Positions 27,801-36,255 of a stretch of 64,000 nt of DNA are shown piece by piece. Source of the stretch: Pseudomonas cichorii (GTDB lineage Bacteria; Pseudomonadota; Gammaproteobacteria; Pseudomonadales; Pseudomonadaceae). Made by a program: the position numbers and the translations under genes. Each line of letters opens with the position of its first letter. The stretch's first letter is position 1. Location: positions 62,001-126,000 of the forward strand of contig NZ_BLVZ01000014.1 of NCBI RefSeq assembly GCF_015471405.1, given 5' to 3'. Below the pieces are notes generated by a model. The model had not been told where the DNA came from, made no database searches, and worked only from the letters and a program-made list of their open reading frames with translations.

Positions 27801-29779
27801 TGTAGCCACGCTGCACAGTCCACCAGAGCATGGATGACACTCAAAGTGTCGGTATTGGCCGAAGCGTAATAAGTGGCAATCTGTGTAATACCGGCCAGTT
27901 TCGAGGTCAACTGACTGCCGCCATCGTCCAGTAGTTCAAGGAGCGCCAGCGTTTCAATCGTAGTGAGCCCAAGATAGCGTGGCAGCCTGACCAGCCGATA
28001 AAAGGCAGATACCACCTCCCGCGTCCAGTGCAAAGACTCACCCGCCCAGGACTGCTCGACAACCTTGGCAACGAACCGGTACATCTCATAGGTCAACCCC
28101 AGTGCCGCACACAAGTGGTCGACTTTCTGCCGTTCGGTTTCGCTCTTCGGCGTTATCGTGAAGGGCGAACCGTCCAGAACAAGCGGTATGGAAAACATGG
28201 CCTGACGATTGAATATCCGGTCGAACTGCGACGGCGTCTTGCCACGAGCGTGTACCGCCATACCGTAAAGCAGCGCTGCAAAATCTTCTGCCGGGACGTC
28301 ATATAGAGTGCGCACTACCTGGAACAAGCCAAGCGCACGCAGCGTGTCCTGCGTAATGAGATTTGGGGAAGATGCCGTACGTCGCCGAACCACATTGGCT
28401 GCACGCTGCTCCGCTTGCTGGGAAGCTGTGAGCAGTTGATCCACATCCTCGAACGGCAATTGCAGCCAGCGCGCCAGACGAATCATGCGATTCATCCGAT
28501 CAAAGCGCTCGACCGGGCAATTGATCAAGCGATGGACGGGTACTCCCTGCTCCTCAGTCGACTTGATGGCGATTCCAGGGCTTTGCCCGGCGTTTATATA
28601 AACCGAGCCGTAAGCTGAACCGTCAACCGTTGCGCCTGGATCAGTGACGTTGGCTGATAGCGAGGGTGCGTAAGGTCCCACCGACAGTAATGAATCGAGC
28701 TGGTCAGTGCTCAGCCCGGTTCTCAGGCAGAACGTCTGAGTATCAGTTAATGCCAGTATGTCATCGGTGCCGAAGTGGTCCTTGAAAAAATCTGATATTG
28801 CCGGAAGCGCGCTTTCAAGCTTTCCATTTCTGGGGTTGATACGTCGCTGGTTGATCTCCCTGCCTTGATCATCAGGCGCAAGCGCGACCATATGCGGCGC
28901 TTCAACCAATATCCCCTGCTGCACAGGCCCCAGACCGCTGTCCTGTATCAGCGCGATATCGGACAGCAGCGAATGTACACCCGGCTCCTTGAAGTACGGA
29001 TAAGCCGGATCCGCGGCCCGAATCGGATCGCCGGGCAGACGCTCCCTGCGATTGAGCACGTAGTTGATTTGCTGCTGGTAACGTTCGTATGGCAATGCAA
29101 ACGGATAACGTGTTTCCAACATGACATCATCCACCGACTTGTCTTGCAGGCTGATGCCATCGAGATAACTGCGAATCGACTTTTCAAGAATTTCATTGGC
29201 CAATACCAGAGTCGGCTCAATGCGATTGAGTGCGTTATGATCCAGCATCAACGAAGCCAGATCAGGTCGTCGAGTTGCCAGGGTAATGATTCGTTCCTGA
29301 TCGCCTGTCTTTTCGATGGTCTCCACTTCCCGGTACAGATCTGCCAGATAGGCAATTGGCGAAGTAGTAGCTTCGATTGCGTCAGGAGGACAATGGCTGG
29401 CCCAGTCAGGGTTGAACATGTCGGTATAAGTAGGTGTGTCTACCAGACTGGAGATCCCGTTTTCGTAACGTAACGCTCGCCGCACCGAAGCCGTCAGTCG
29501 CCTTTCCCGAAACTGCCGGGCAACCATTGCAGTCATGGAAACAGATGCGGCATGCAAACTACGCGCAGTCGATATATGCAGCAAAGGGTCAGATTCGAGC
29601 AGTTGCGCAGTGGTGCCTTTGGCAATGCTGAACACCGAGGGGAATCGATCACTGATAGCCGCTTGTGGCGTTTGAGGCTGAGCAAATCTTTTCAACAGAA
29701 TCGCCAGAGCAGAATCTGCCTGGGCGACTTTTCCAGCTTCCTTCTTCATGATGGCAACACACCGAGTCATTTCGTCCAT
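24833..29779 (-). CDS. Tc toxin A component, N-terminal half (TcaA-like) with Ig-like modules
   Basis: A protein of about 1648 residues. The N-terminus contains a VRP1/SpvA-type region (PTYTDMFNPDWASHCPPDAI, SPIAYLADLYREVETI, RRPDLASLMLDHNALN), as in TcaA/TcdA. From about residue 1050 to 1500 it carries several Ig-like/invasin-type repeats (ITLRDFMDEPLDNVTVSWTT; TDDNGIAIARF; TYTDSNGVANFSSKF). Such modules are not part of canonical TcA and probably alter receptor binding. The ATG at 29779 (MDEMTRCVA) is chosen; frames open further upstream but look non-coding, and the start is uncertain. The 3' third is visibly AT-richer than the rest of the window, suggesting transfer. Confidence 0.85.
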   Translation of the reverse strand: MDEMTRCVAIMKKEAGKVAQADSALAILLKRFAQPQTPQAAISDRFPSVFSIAKGTTAQLLESDPLLHISTARSLHAASVSMTAMVARQFRERRLTASVRRALRYENGISSLVDTPTYTDMFNPDWASHCPPDAIEATTSPIAYLADLYREVETIEKTGDQERIITLATRRPDLASLMLDHNALNRIEPTLVLANEILEKSIRSYLDGISLQDKSVDDVMLETRYPFALPYERYQQQINYVLNRRERLPGDPIRAADPAYPYFKEPGVHSLLSDIALIQDSGLGPVQQGILVEAPHMVALAPDDQGREINQRRINPRNGKLESALPAISDFFKDHFGTDDILALTDTQTFCLRTGLSTDQLDSLLSVGPYAPSLSANVTDPGATVDGSAYGSVYINAGQSPGIAIKSTEEQGVPVHRLINCPVERFDRMNRMIRLARWLQLPFEDVDQLLTASQQAEQRAANVVRRRTASSPNLITQDTLRALGLFQVVRTLYDVPAEDFAALLYGMAVHARGKTPSQFDRIFNRQAMFSIPLVLDGSPFTITPKSETERQKVDHLCAALGLTYEMYRFVAKVVEQSWAGESLHWTREVVSAFYRLVRLPRYLGLTTIETLALLELLDDGGSQLTSKLAGITQIATYYASANTDTLSVIHALVDCAAWLQANKWTVAQLCRLVLPAVTQPVATDAEHNLLQQIHSRLTSALITESSFAQVGAPDSSLILQVDDNGIQAYLSEPIDWFAELSGFVDAGTTNPAAKGLVKYLKGESEEVFEHALSSDVKHVLETLGLPVEELHPKITNMIMRARGAQEALLMEGLAGYLGASADQAKALLFWSEGNRYQLLAEVLRVYGFSTTANVAIGDEVLLVLDALSKRAVLCGHLTLSPALIIQYVEHPEWFGLPDTELSLQSVYFLTQYANALRLSEQDEDTLLDYFRLINTLWEGATEGDKRLIRDSAASKLAGFLRWGVRDVLAVAHQLNPDTGVIFTLREFDVLARESLLSRHTGLDANALLALHELTPTTSTELYRKAAELALSCLTEAVPASAVGEVGQSHSSVITVTPDYLVAQRGGELATYTITLRDFMDEPLDNVTVSWTTDLGSLDQVSSITDEYGQASNTLRSGNVMGMVHVVAHYGLGEQLMAPVVVIGCDEDSLHFIEGEYEPSTALANKIEGIYFSVTMVDDYENKGIDRAVEWGATLGEFKRFQTYTDDQGIARAELRSRPAGESIAIAHYKNGREWEFVPVEFVSIPYFQYVRFSNTVVVGVEAEVRCSLVELDGTPVMGAEVTWSDDVGGVLDATSKTDDNGIAIARFITDKEGKVVVTSSVGAPTKDKHSEQTVIYPAAVIDKYEASDVEFLVGSADPLVFSVWLKAGGQVVRRFPVEWFIDEGLIATTYTDSNGVANFSSKFTTGKHVVKAVVGGTDESVEFPVSALPPCEFEVVVDGTHDPKNPDLLAKGYSHSLLVKVVDQSGNALEGVEFRMSHVYQPFNYTIVGLEETKVSSLEGIRFPVHCSHSATYGEIAVTLSGRLPKTFVKSYKIGWLWRMEAANVFSFKEDCDIYYADWGSNSNLAGRDAGIMTSPLDVSIMIDFSIKGKDWRASVPVVDMGNIIMAYIRPPDVEGVAVGDVLVSSYSTGLNGYISVVSGEVVVRLLG

Positions 29780-29996
29780 GAAATGGCCACTGCTAAAGAC
29801 CGCTAATGAAAAAGTGAAGCAGACCCTGCCCTCCTCGACGCCCTCTAATAGACAGGCGGCAAAGGTATTCAACAATGGGAGATAAACGGGCGGCAGAGCT
29901 GAACTGCAGATAACTTTTGAAAATGTCGGTACATACATCAGCGAATTCGAGCAACGCAAAGGAGTAAGGTGAGGGCTTCGCTATCTGGAGCCTGTC

Positions 29997-30743
29997 ATGC
30001 AGCCTATCTTCGATGCCCACTGCCATATCATCGATCCGCACTTCCCGCTCAAGGCCAACAACGGCTACTTGCCCGACCCTTTCGGCGTCGCCGACTACCG
30101 GGCAGCCACGTCTGCGCTGGGTGTCGCGGGCGGGGCAGTGGTTTCCGGGTCGTTTCAGGCTTTCGACCAGGGCTATCTGCTTGAGGCCCTGCGTCGGCTC
30201 GGGCCAGACTTCGTCGGCGTAACCCAATTGCCCGCCAGCGTCACCGATGCCGAGCTTGAAACCCTCAATGGCTTCGGCGTGCGAGCTCTGCGCTTCAACC
30301 TCAAGCGCGGTGGCTCGGAGCAACTGGATCAACTCGAATCACTGGCCAGACGTGTGCATCGGCAACTGGGCTGGCATTCGGAGCTTTATATCGACTCCCG
30401 GGAACTGGCCGAAATCGAAACCCGTCTGCTGCAATTACCCGCCATCAGCATCGATCATCTGGGCCTGAGCCGGGAAGGTCTGCCCACCGTGTTGCGTCTT
30501 GCAGAGCGGGGTATACGGGTAAAGGCGTGTGGCTTCGGGCGTGTGGACTTTCCGGTGGAGCAAGCGCTCAAGGACATTTACTCGGCCAACCCCCATGCCT
30601 TGATGTTCGGCACCGACCTGCCCTCGACCCGCGCACCACGCCCTTTCCAGGCGAGCGATATCGAACTGGTCATGGAGTCACTGGGCGAAAAGGCTGCACA
30701 CAAGGTTCTATGGGAGAACGCCGCAGACTTCTATCGGCTATAA
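29997..30743 (+). CDS. Amidohydrolase family 2 protein (TIM-barrel metal-dependent hydrolase)
   Basis: A 248-residue amidohydrolase (COG2159/COG3618 type). It has the N-terminal metal-binding HxH in FDAHCHIIDPHF, a later histidine in ISIDHLGLS, and the C-terminal metal/catalytic aspartate in MFGTDLPSTRAP. The enzyme is cytoplasmic. The substrate is not determinable; relatives act on lactones and aromatic carboxylates. Its start is 217 bases from the divergent Tc toxin gene. Confidence 0.85.
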   Translation: MQPIFDAHCHIIDPHFPLKANNGYLPDPFGVADYRAATSALGVAGGAVVSGSFQAFDQGYLLEALRRLGPDFVGVTQLPASVTDAELETLNGFGVRALRFNLKRGGSEQLDQLESLARRVHRQLGWHSELYIDSRELAEIETRLLQLPAISIDHLGLSREGLPTVLRLAERGIRVKACGFGRVDFPVEQALKDIYSANPHALMFGTDLPSTRAPRPFQASDIELVMESLGEKAAHKVLWENAADFYRL

Positions 30744-31092
30744 AACGTCGCCCGAACGACACAGGGTAGATAGCGTCTTCTGACACTCATATTGCGATTG
30801 AGTGAGCAGGCAATCCGTGGGAGGGGCCTTGGCCGCGACAGCATGTTGAAGGCTCTGAAAATGCGGTGACTGGAAGCTGGTCGTCGCGGCCAAGGACCCT
30901 CCCAGTTCACACACCTACACGCATCTTTGACAAAACATGTGGGACGATTCCCAAATAAACGCCACCTACTTCCTGAAAGTGTATAAAAAACCCTGTAGCG
31001 GTTAGTCGATCCCTATCGGGATGGATTAAAGTATCGCCCCCAGCTTCGGTGTCGTGTGACACCGCTGATTACCTTGCCAGGAACACTCATCG
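30744..31092. other. Intergenic region before moxR
   Basis: It holds the REP-like inverted repeat at 30818-30904 and, nearer moxR, a short hairpin ATCCC-TATC-GGGAT around 31010-31023. The moxR operon promoter should lie here. No gene is seen. Confidence 0.5.
30818..30904. repeat. REP-like inverted repeat (second family)
   Basis: TGGGAGGGGCCTTGGCCGCGAC (30818-30839) is matched in reverse complement at 30883-30904 (21 of 22 positions) with a 43-base spacer. It is a different family from the TTCGCGAATG repeats. Confidence 0.85.
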
Positions 31093-32052
31093 ATGGAACA
31101 TCGTGAAGCGCTGATTGCGCTGCGAACATTTCTTTCAACGCAGATCCTCGGCCAGGAAAAGCTGATCGAACGCTTGCTGATCGCCTTGCTTGCCGACGGC
31201 CACATGCTGGTCGAAGGCGCTCCGGGTCTGGCCAAGACCAAGGCCATCAAGGAGCTGGCCGAAGGCGTCGAAGCGCAGTTCCACCGAATTCAGTTCACTC
31301 CGGACCTCCTGCCGGCCGATATCACCGGCACCGAGATCTACCGTCCGGAAACCGGCAGCTTCGTCTTCCAGCAAGGGCCGATCTTCCACAATCTGGTACT
31401 GGCCGACGAAATCAACCGTGCTCCGGCCAAGGTGCAATCGGCCCTGCTCGAAGCCATGGCCGAACGTCAGGTCAGCGTCGGGCGCAGTACCTATGACCTG
31501 TCACCGCTGTTTCTGGTCATGGCCACGCAGAACCCCATCGAACAGGAAGGCACCTATCCGCTGCCCGAAGCGCAGCTGGACCGCTTCCTGATGCACGTCA
31601 AGATCGGTTTCCCGGACGCGGCCGTAGAGCGCAAGATCCTGCAACAGGCCCGCGGTGAAGCACTCAACGGTGAAACCAAGCCCGAGCGCCGGATCAGCCA
31701 GCAGGCAATCTTTGCTGCCCGCAAGGAAATTCTCGGCCTGTACATGGCCGACGCAGTAGAGGAATACCTGGTGCAACTGGTCATGGCCACCCGCACTCCG
31801 GCCAAGTTCGATCAGGAACTGGCCGAATGGATCGGCTATGGTGCCAGCCCCCGTGGCTCCATTTCCCTGGACCGCTGCGCCCGTGCGCACGCATGGCTGG
31901 CCGGACGCGACTTCGTCAGCCCCGAAGACATTCAGGCAGTGCTGTTCGACGTGCTGCGCCATCGCATCATTCTGTCGTTTGAAGCCGAGGCTGCCGGTAT
32001 TGATCAGGACCGCGTAATCCAGCGGATCCTCGACGTCGTCGCCGTTGCCTGA
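31093..32052 (+). CDS. MoxR family AAA+ ATPase
   Basis: A 319-residue AAA+ protein. Walker A GAPGLAKTK (residues 43-50), Walker B LVLADEINRAPAKVQSALLEAM (about 104-125) and sensor ATQNPIEQEGTYPLPEAQLDRF define the MoxR class, chaperone-like ATPases that activate proteins with von Willebrand A domains. It is the first gene of a six-gene operon that supplies two such VWA proteins. AGGAA precedes the ATG. Confidence 0.95.
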   Translation: MEHREALIALRTFLSTQILGQEKLIERLLIALLADGHMLVEGAPGLAKTKAIKELAEGVEAQFHRIQFTPDLLPADITGTEIYRPETGSFVFQQGPIFHNLVLADEINRAPAKVQSALLEAMAERQVSVGRSTYDLSPLFLVMATQNPIEQEGTYPLPEAQLDRFLMHVKIGFPDAAVERKILQQARGEALNGETKPERRISQQAIFAARKEILGLYMADAVEEYLVQLVMATRTPAKFDQELAEWIGYGASPRGSISLDRCARAHAWLAGRDFVSPEDIQAVLFDVLRHRIILSFEAEAAGIDQDRVIQRILDVVAVA

Positions 32053-32056
32053 AGCC

Positions 32057-33001
32057 ATGCAACCCTACCTGATCTCACAGCCGGGCATTCGTGTCAGCCT
32101 CAGCGAGCTGATCGAGATGCGCCATCGCGTGCGGGAAGTGCAACTGTTCTCAACGCCAAGCAGGCGCAGCCCCCTGATCGGCCTGCACCACTCCAAATTG
32201 CGCGGGCGTGGCGTGGACTTCGATCAGGTGCGGGTCTATCAGGCCGGCGACGATGTGCGCAGCATCGACTGGCGGGTCACGGCCCGGACCCAGGAGCCGC
32301 ATACCAAACTGTTTCATGAAGAACGCGAACGCCCGATCTTCATCATGGTGGAACAAAGCCGTCGTCTGTTCTTTGGTTCAGGGCTGATGTTCAAGTCGGT
32401 GCTGGCGGCTCAGGCTGCCGCACTGATCGGCTGGGCCGCACTGGAACATAACGACCGGATCGGCGGGCTGGTGTTCGGCGACAACGAGCATTACGAAATC
32501 AAGCCCCGGCGCAGCAAGCAATGCCTGTTGCAGCTCTTGAATCGACTGGTGCGGGTCAATCAGTCGCTGCATACCGAAATTGCCGCCGACCGCGACGCAT
32601 TCGGCATTGCCCTGCGTCGGGCACGCGAAGTGCTGCGCCCTGGCAGTCTGGTCATTGTGCTGTGTGACGAGCGCGCCCTGTCGGAGGCGGCAGAACAGCA
32701 GTTGAGCCTGCTATCACGGCATTGCGACCTGCTGTTGCTGCCCATTTCCGATCCTCTGGACCGGGCACTGCCTGCTGCCGGCCTGCTGCGTTTTGCCGAA
32801 CGCGGTGCCCAGCTGGAACTCGACACTCTGGACCCCGAACTGCGCAAGGCCTATCGCGCGCAAGGCCAGGCTCGCTCCGACCGTTGGGAACTGCTGGCGA
32901 AAAAGCTGCGGGTATTGCTCATGCCCCTGAGCACCCAAACCGCCATGGTCGAGCAATTGCGTGACTATCTGGATGCCCGGCGTCCGGTAAAAAACAAATG
33001 A
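32057..33001 (+). CDS. DUF58 domain protein
   Basis: A 314-residue protein with the conserved DUF58 signature YQAGDDVRSIDWRVTART near residue 65-82 and a degenerate VWA-like C-terminal half. DUF58 proteins almost always sit between MoxR and VWA/Bat genes, as here. The ATG at 32057 is preferred over an in-frame ATG at 32045, which would overlap moxR by 8 bases. Exact role unknown. Confidence 0.92.
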   Translation: MQPYLISQPGIRVSLSELIEMRHRVREVQLFSTPSRRSPLIGLHHSKLRGRGVDFDQVRVYQAGDDVRSIDWRVTARTQEPHTKLFHEERERPIFIMVEQSRRLFFGSGLMFKSVLAAQAAALIGWAALEHNDRIGGLVFGDNEHYEIKPRRSKQCLLQLLNRLVRVNQSLHTEIAADRDAFGIALRRAREVLRPGSLVIVLCDERALSEAAEQQLSLLSRHCDLLLLPISDPLDRALPAAGLLRFAERGAQLELDTLDPELRKAYRAQGQARSDRWELLAKKLRVLLMPLSTQTAMVEQLRDYLDARRPVKNK

Positions 33002-33492
33002 ATCCTCTGGATCAGCTACAACCACTGATCACCCCTGCTCCCGTGGGCTTCTGGCCGCCGGCACCGGGCTGGTGGTTGCTGATGCTGCTGATACCTGCCG
33101 TGGCCTGGGGTTTCTGGCGGCTGCGCGTGCTGCTGCCGGTCAAATCCAGCAACCGTCGCAGCGAGCAACCTCTGGACCCGGTCCGCCTTGCGGCGCTGGC
33201 CGAGCTGGCCAGCCTGCCCAAGCCCTACGACGGCGCACCGGCCGGTGCCTGGCTGCAACAGATCAATGGCCTGCTCAAGCGCGTGTGCCGCAATCACTAT
33301 CCGCACAGCCAGAGCCATACCCTCAACGGTCGAAAATGGCTGGCTTTCCTCGATAACCGCTGCCCCGCCGCGGGCCTGACCCGCTGGATGATTCTGGTCG
33401 AAGGCGCTTATAAACCCGAATGCAAACTCGACGACAAGGCCATTACCGGCCTGACACAGTCGGTCGAAACCTGGATTCGCAAACATGTTTGA
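32998..33492 (+). CDS. DUF4381 domain membrane protein
   Basis: A 164-residue protein with one transmembrane segment (residues about 20-45, GFWPPAPGWWLLMLLIPAVAWGFWRL) and a cytoplasmic helical domain. It fits the DUF4381 family found in Bat/MoxR operons. Its ATG overlaps the DUF58 stop by 4 bases. Confidence 0.88.
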   Translation: MNPLDQLQPLITPAPVGFWPPAPGWWLLMLLIPAVAWGFWRLRVLLPVKSSNRRSEQPLDPVRLAALAELASLPKPYDGAPAGAWLQQINGLLKRVCRNHYPHSQSHTLNGRKWLAFLDNRCPAAGLTRWMILVEGAYKPECKLDDKAITGLTQSVETWIRKHV

Positions 33493-34543
33493 ATTCGCCT
33501 GGCCCTGGGTCTTCGCCCTGCTGCCATTGCCCTGGCTGATGCGGTTTTTGCTGCCAATTGCAGACAGCGGTGAAGCGGCGCTCAAAGTCAGCTTTCTCAA
33601 CGAACTTGAAGAGTTGAGCGGACGCCGGGCCAAGGCCAATCTGCCTGCATGGCGGCAACGCTTGCCACTGCTGCTGATCTGGCTTCTGCTGCTGATCGCT
33701 GCGGCGCGCCCGCAATGGCTGGGCGAACCGCTGCCGATTGCCGCCAGCGGCCGGGATCTGCTGGTGGCCGTGGATGTGTCCGGCTCCATGGACTACCCCG
33801 ACATGCAGTGGAAAGGCGAAGACGTCAGCCGGCTGGTTCTGGTCCAGCACCTGCTGGGCGACTTTCTTGAAAGCCGCCAGGGTGATCGCGTCGGCCTGAT
33901 CCTGTTTGGCAGTCAGGCATTTCTGCAAGCGCCCCTCACCTTCGACCGCCGCACCGTCCGCATCTGGCTCGATGAGGCCCGGATCGGCATCGCCGGAAAG
34001 AACACAGCCATCGGTGACGCCATCGGCCTGGCGCTCAAACGCTTGCGCCTGCGTCCGGCCAACAGCCGGGTGCTGGTGCTGGTGACCGACGGCGCCAACA
34101 ACGGCGGGCAGATCGATCCGGTGACCGCTGCACGGCTGGCCGCTGAGGAAGGAGTGAAAATCTACCCCATCGGCATCGGCTCCGACCCCGACAGCAGCGG
34201 TGTGCAAAGCATGCTCGGCCTCAATCCCAGCCTGGATCTGGATGAGCCCACCCTCAAGGAAATCGCAACCCTCAGCGGCGGCCAGTACTTCCGCGCACGT
34301 GACGGCGATGAGCTGAGAAAGATCCGCCTCACCCTCGATTCACTGGAGCCCGTTGCCCAGCAGCCCACCCAGGCTCGTCCGGCCATGGCGCTGTATCAAT
34401 GGCCGCTGGCGGCGGCACTGGTGGCGAGTGTGTTGCTGGTTCTGCTCGATCTGTGGGCCAACAACGCCCTGCAACGCCTGCTCAACCAGCAACGTCTGGT
34501 GCGCCTGCGTAAACGTCTGGAACGTATCCGGAGGCCACGATGA
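33485..34543 (+). CDS. BatA-like VWA protein
   Basis: A 352-residue inner-membrane protein with hydrophobic segments at about 5-25 and 58-75 and a C-terminal one at about 307-325, around a von Willebrand A domain. The metal-ion site DVSGS (97-101) and further TDGANNG (VWA second acidic/Thr motif) are intact. It overlaps the preceding gene by 8 bases. BatA is thought to work with BatB and BatD in aerotolerance or envelope stress; the exact role is not settled. Confidence 0.9.
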   Translation: MFEFAWPWVFALLPLPWLMRFLLPIADSGEAALKVSFLNELEELSGRRAKANLPAWRQRLPLLLIWLLLLIAAARPQWLGEPLPIAASGRDLLVAVDVSGSMDYPDMQWKGEDVSRLVLVQHLLGDFLESRQGDRVGLILFGSQAFLQAPLTFDRRTVRIWLDEARIGIAGKNTAIGDAIGLALKRLRLRPANSRVLVLVTDGANNGGQIDPVTAARLAAEEGVKIYPIGIGSDPDSSGVQSMLGLNPSLDLDEPTLKEIATLSGGQYFRARDGDELRKIRLTLDSLEPVAQQPTQARPAMALYQWPLAAALVASVLLVLLDLWANNALQRLLNQQRLVRLRKRLERIRRPR

Positions 34544-36255
34544 TCGCGCTCTGGCCTCACTGGCTGCGACCCTGGTGGCTGCTGATCCTGCCACTGCTGG
34601 GCTTGTTGATCTGGCACCTCTGGCACCGGCAGAAACGCGCCGGACGCTGGCAGATGATCATGCCCGTGGCGTTCCATTCCGTGCTGCTCAGCGGCGGACG
34701 CGGCCGTAACAACAAATTGCCGTGGGTCATTCTGGGACTCTGCTGGGCCCTGGCCGTACTGGCCTTGCTCGGTCCCGGCTGGCAGCGTGTCGAACAGATC
34801 AGCCAGAAACCGGTCGATCCGCTGGTGGTGTTGCTGGAGCTGACACCACAAATGCTCGCCACCGACAGCCCACCGACACGTCTGGAACAGGCCAAACGCA
34901 AACTGCTCGACCTGTTGCAGGCGCGCAGCGACTCACAGACCGCAATCATCGTTTATGCCGGCAGCGCCCACACGCTGGTGCCGCTGTCCGACGATCAGGT
35001 GACCAGTCATAACCTGCTGGATGCCATCAAGCCATCGATCATGCCCCAGGCCGGTCAACGCGCCGATCTGGCCGTCAAGAAAGCACTCGACCTGCTCAAG
35101 CAAGGCGCACTGGGTCAGGGCCGGATTCTGTTGCTCGGCTCCTCGCTGAACGAACAGGAACGCCAGGGCATCGAGCAGCTTCTCAAAGGACAATCACCGC
35201 CCTTGCTGATCCTGGGCATCGGCACCGCCGAAGGTGCTCCGGTAACACTGGAAAACGGCAGCCTGCTCAAGGACGCCCAGGGCGCGATTCTGGTACCGCG
35301 TCTGGACAGCGCCAGCCTCAACGATTTCGCCAACAACCTTGGCGGCAGCTATCGTCAAGCCAGAATGGACGACGAAGACCTGCGCAGCCTGGGCCTGTTT
35401 GCCGGTCCGCAGAACCTGCGCAGCGACGGGCAGGTCCTGCGCCTGGATACCTGGGCCGATCAGGGTTACTGGTTCCTGTTGCCACTGCTGTTGCTGGCAG
35501 CCTGTGCCGGGCGACGGGGCTGGCTGTTCTGTCTGCCGCTGCTGTTCATGCTGCCGCAGAACAGTCAGGCATTCGAGTTTCAGGACCTTTGGCTGCGCCC
35601 GGATCAACAGGGCCAGCGTTTGCTGGAGCAACGCCGCCCGGCCGAAGCCGCGCAGCACTTTGAAAACCCGCAATGGAAAGGCATGGCCTTCTATGAAGCA
35701 GGCGATTACGCCACGGCGGCACAACGCTTCGCCGAGGGCAACACGGCTGCCGATCATTACAATCGCGGCAATGCCCTGGCCCATAGCGGGGAACTGGAAG
35801 CCGCACTGGACGCTTACGAACAGGCTCTGGAGCGTCAACCGGACTTCCCGGCAGCACAATTCAACAAGGCCTTGATCCAGCGCCTGCTGGATCAGGCCAA
35901 CAGTCCAACCCCGTCAGAAACAGGGCAGGACAAGAGCGAGCAAGGCGAAGACGGCCAAGAGGCTCCACATCAACAGACAAGCAGCACACCTGAAGCGGAC
36001 CAGAACACCCCTCAATCCGAGGAGGAAAACAGTACCGACAATCAGCCGCCTGAATCGGCAGGAAACGACAAGTCAGGCTCGACGCTGGACGACGAACAAA
36101 CCACTCGTCCACCGATCCAGCCGGCCGAGAGCCAGATCACTGTCGAACGACGCCAGGCACTGGATCAATGGCTGAGGCAGATCCCGGACGATCCCGGCGA
36201 GCTGCTGCGGCGCAAATTTCGCTACGAACAGCAACATCAGGAAAAGACCCGATGA
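34540..36255 (+). CDS. BatB/BatC-like VWA-TPR protein
   Basis: A 571-residue protein: two N-terminal membrane segments (about 8-25, 58-75), a VWA-like domain whose metal site is degenerate (LLELTPQML where DxSxS is expected), a membrane segment near 310-340 (LLPLLLLAACAGRRGWLFCLPLLFML), then TPR repeats (AGDYATAAQRFAEGN...ELEAALDAYEQAL) and an acidic Gln/Glu/Ser-rich tail. Thus the VWA half and the BatC-type TPR half are fused. It overlaps its neighbours by 4 bases on each side. Confidence 0.88.
   Translation: MIALWPHWLRPWWLLILPLLGLLIWHLWHRQKRAGRWQMIMPVAFHSVLLSGGRGRNNKLPWVILGLCWALAVLALLGPGWQRVEQISQKPVDPLVVLLELTPQMLATDSPPTRLEQAKRKLLDLLQARSDSQTAIIVYAGSAHTLVPLSDDQVTSHNLLDAIKPSIMPQAGQRADLAVKKALDLLKQGALGQGRILLLGSSLNEQERQGIEQLLKGQSPPLLILGIGTAEGAPVTLENGSLLKDAQGAILVPRLDSASLNDFANNLGGSYRQARMDDEDLRSLGLFAGPQNLRSDGQVLRLDTWADQGYWFLLPLLLLAACAGRRGWLFCLPLLFMLPQNSQAFEFQDLWLRPDQQGQRLLEQRRPAEAAQHFENPQWKGMAFYEAGDYATAAQRFAEGNTAADHYNRGNALAHSGELEAALDAYEQALERQPDFPAAQFNKALIQRLLDQANSPTPSETGQDKSEQGEDGQEAPHQQTSSTPEADQNTPQSEEENSTDNQPPESAGNDKSGSTLDDEQTTRPPIQPAESQITVERRQALDQWLRQIPDDPGELLRRKFRYEQQHQEKTR

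Noticed and set aside
29793..30332. 179-codon minus frame overlapping the amidohydrolase
   Set aside because: Lies antisense to the amidohydrolase, which has clear metal motifs; no RBS or domain.
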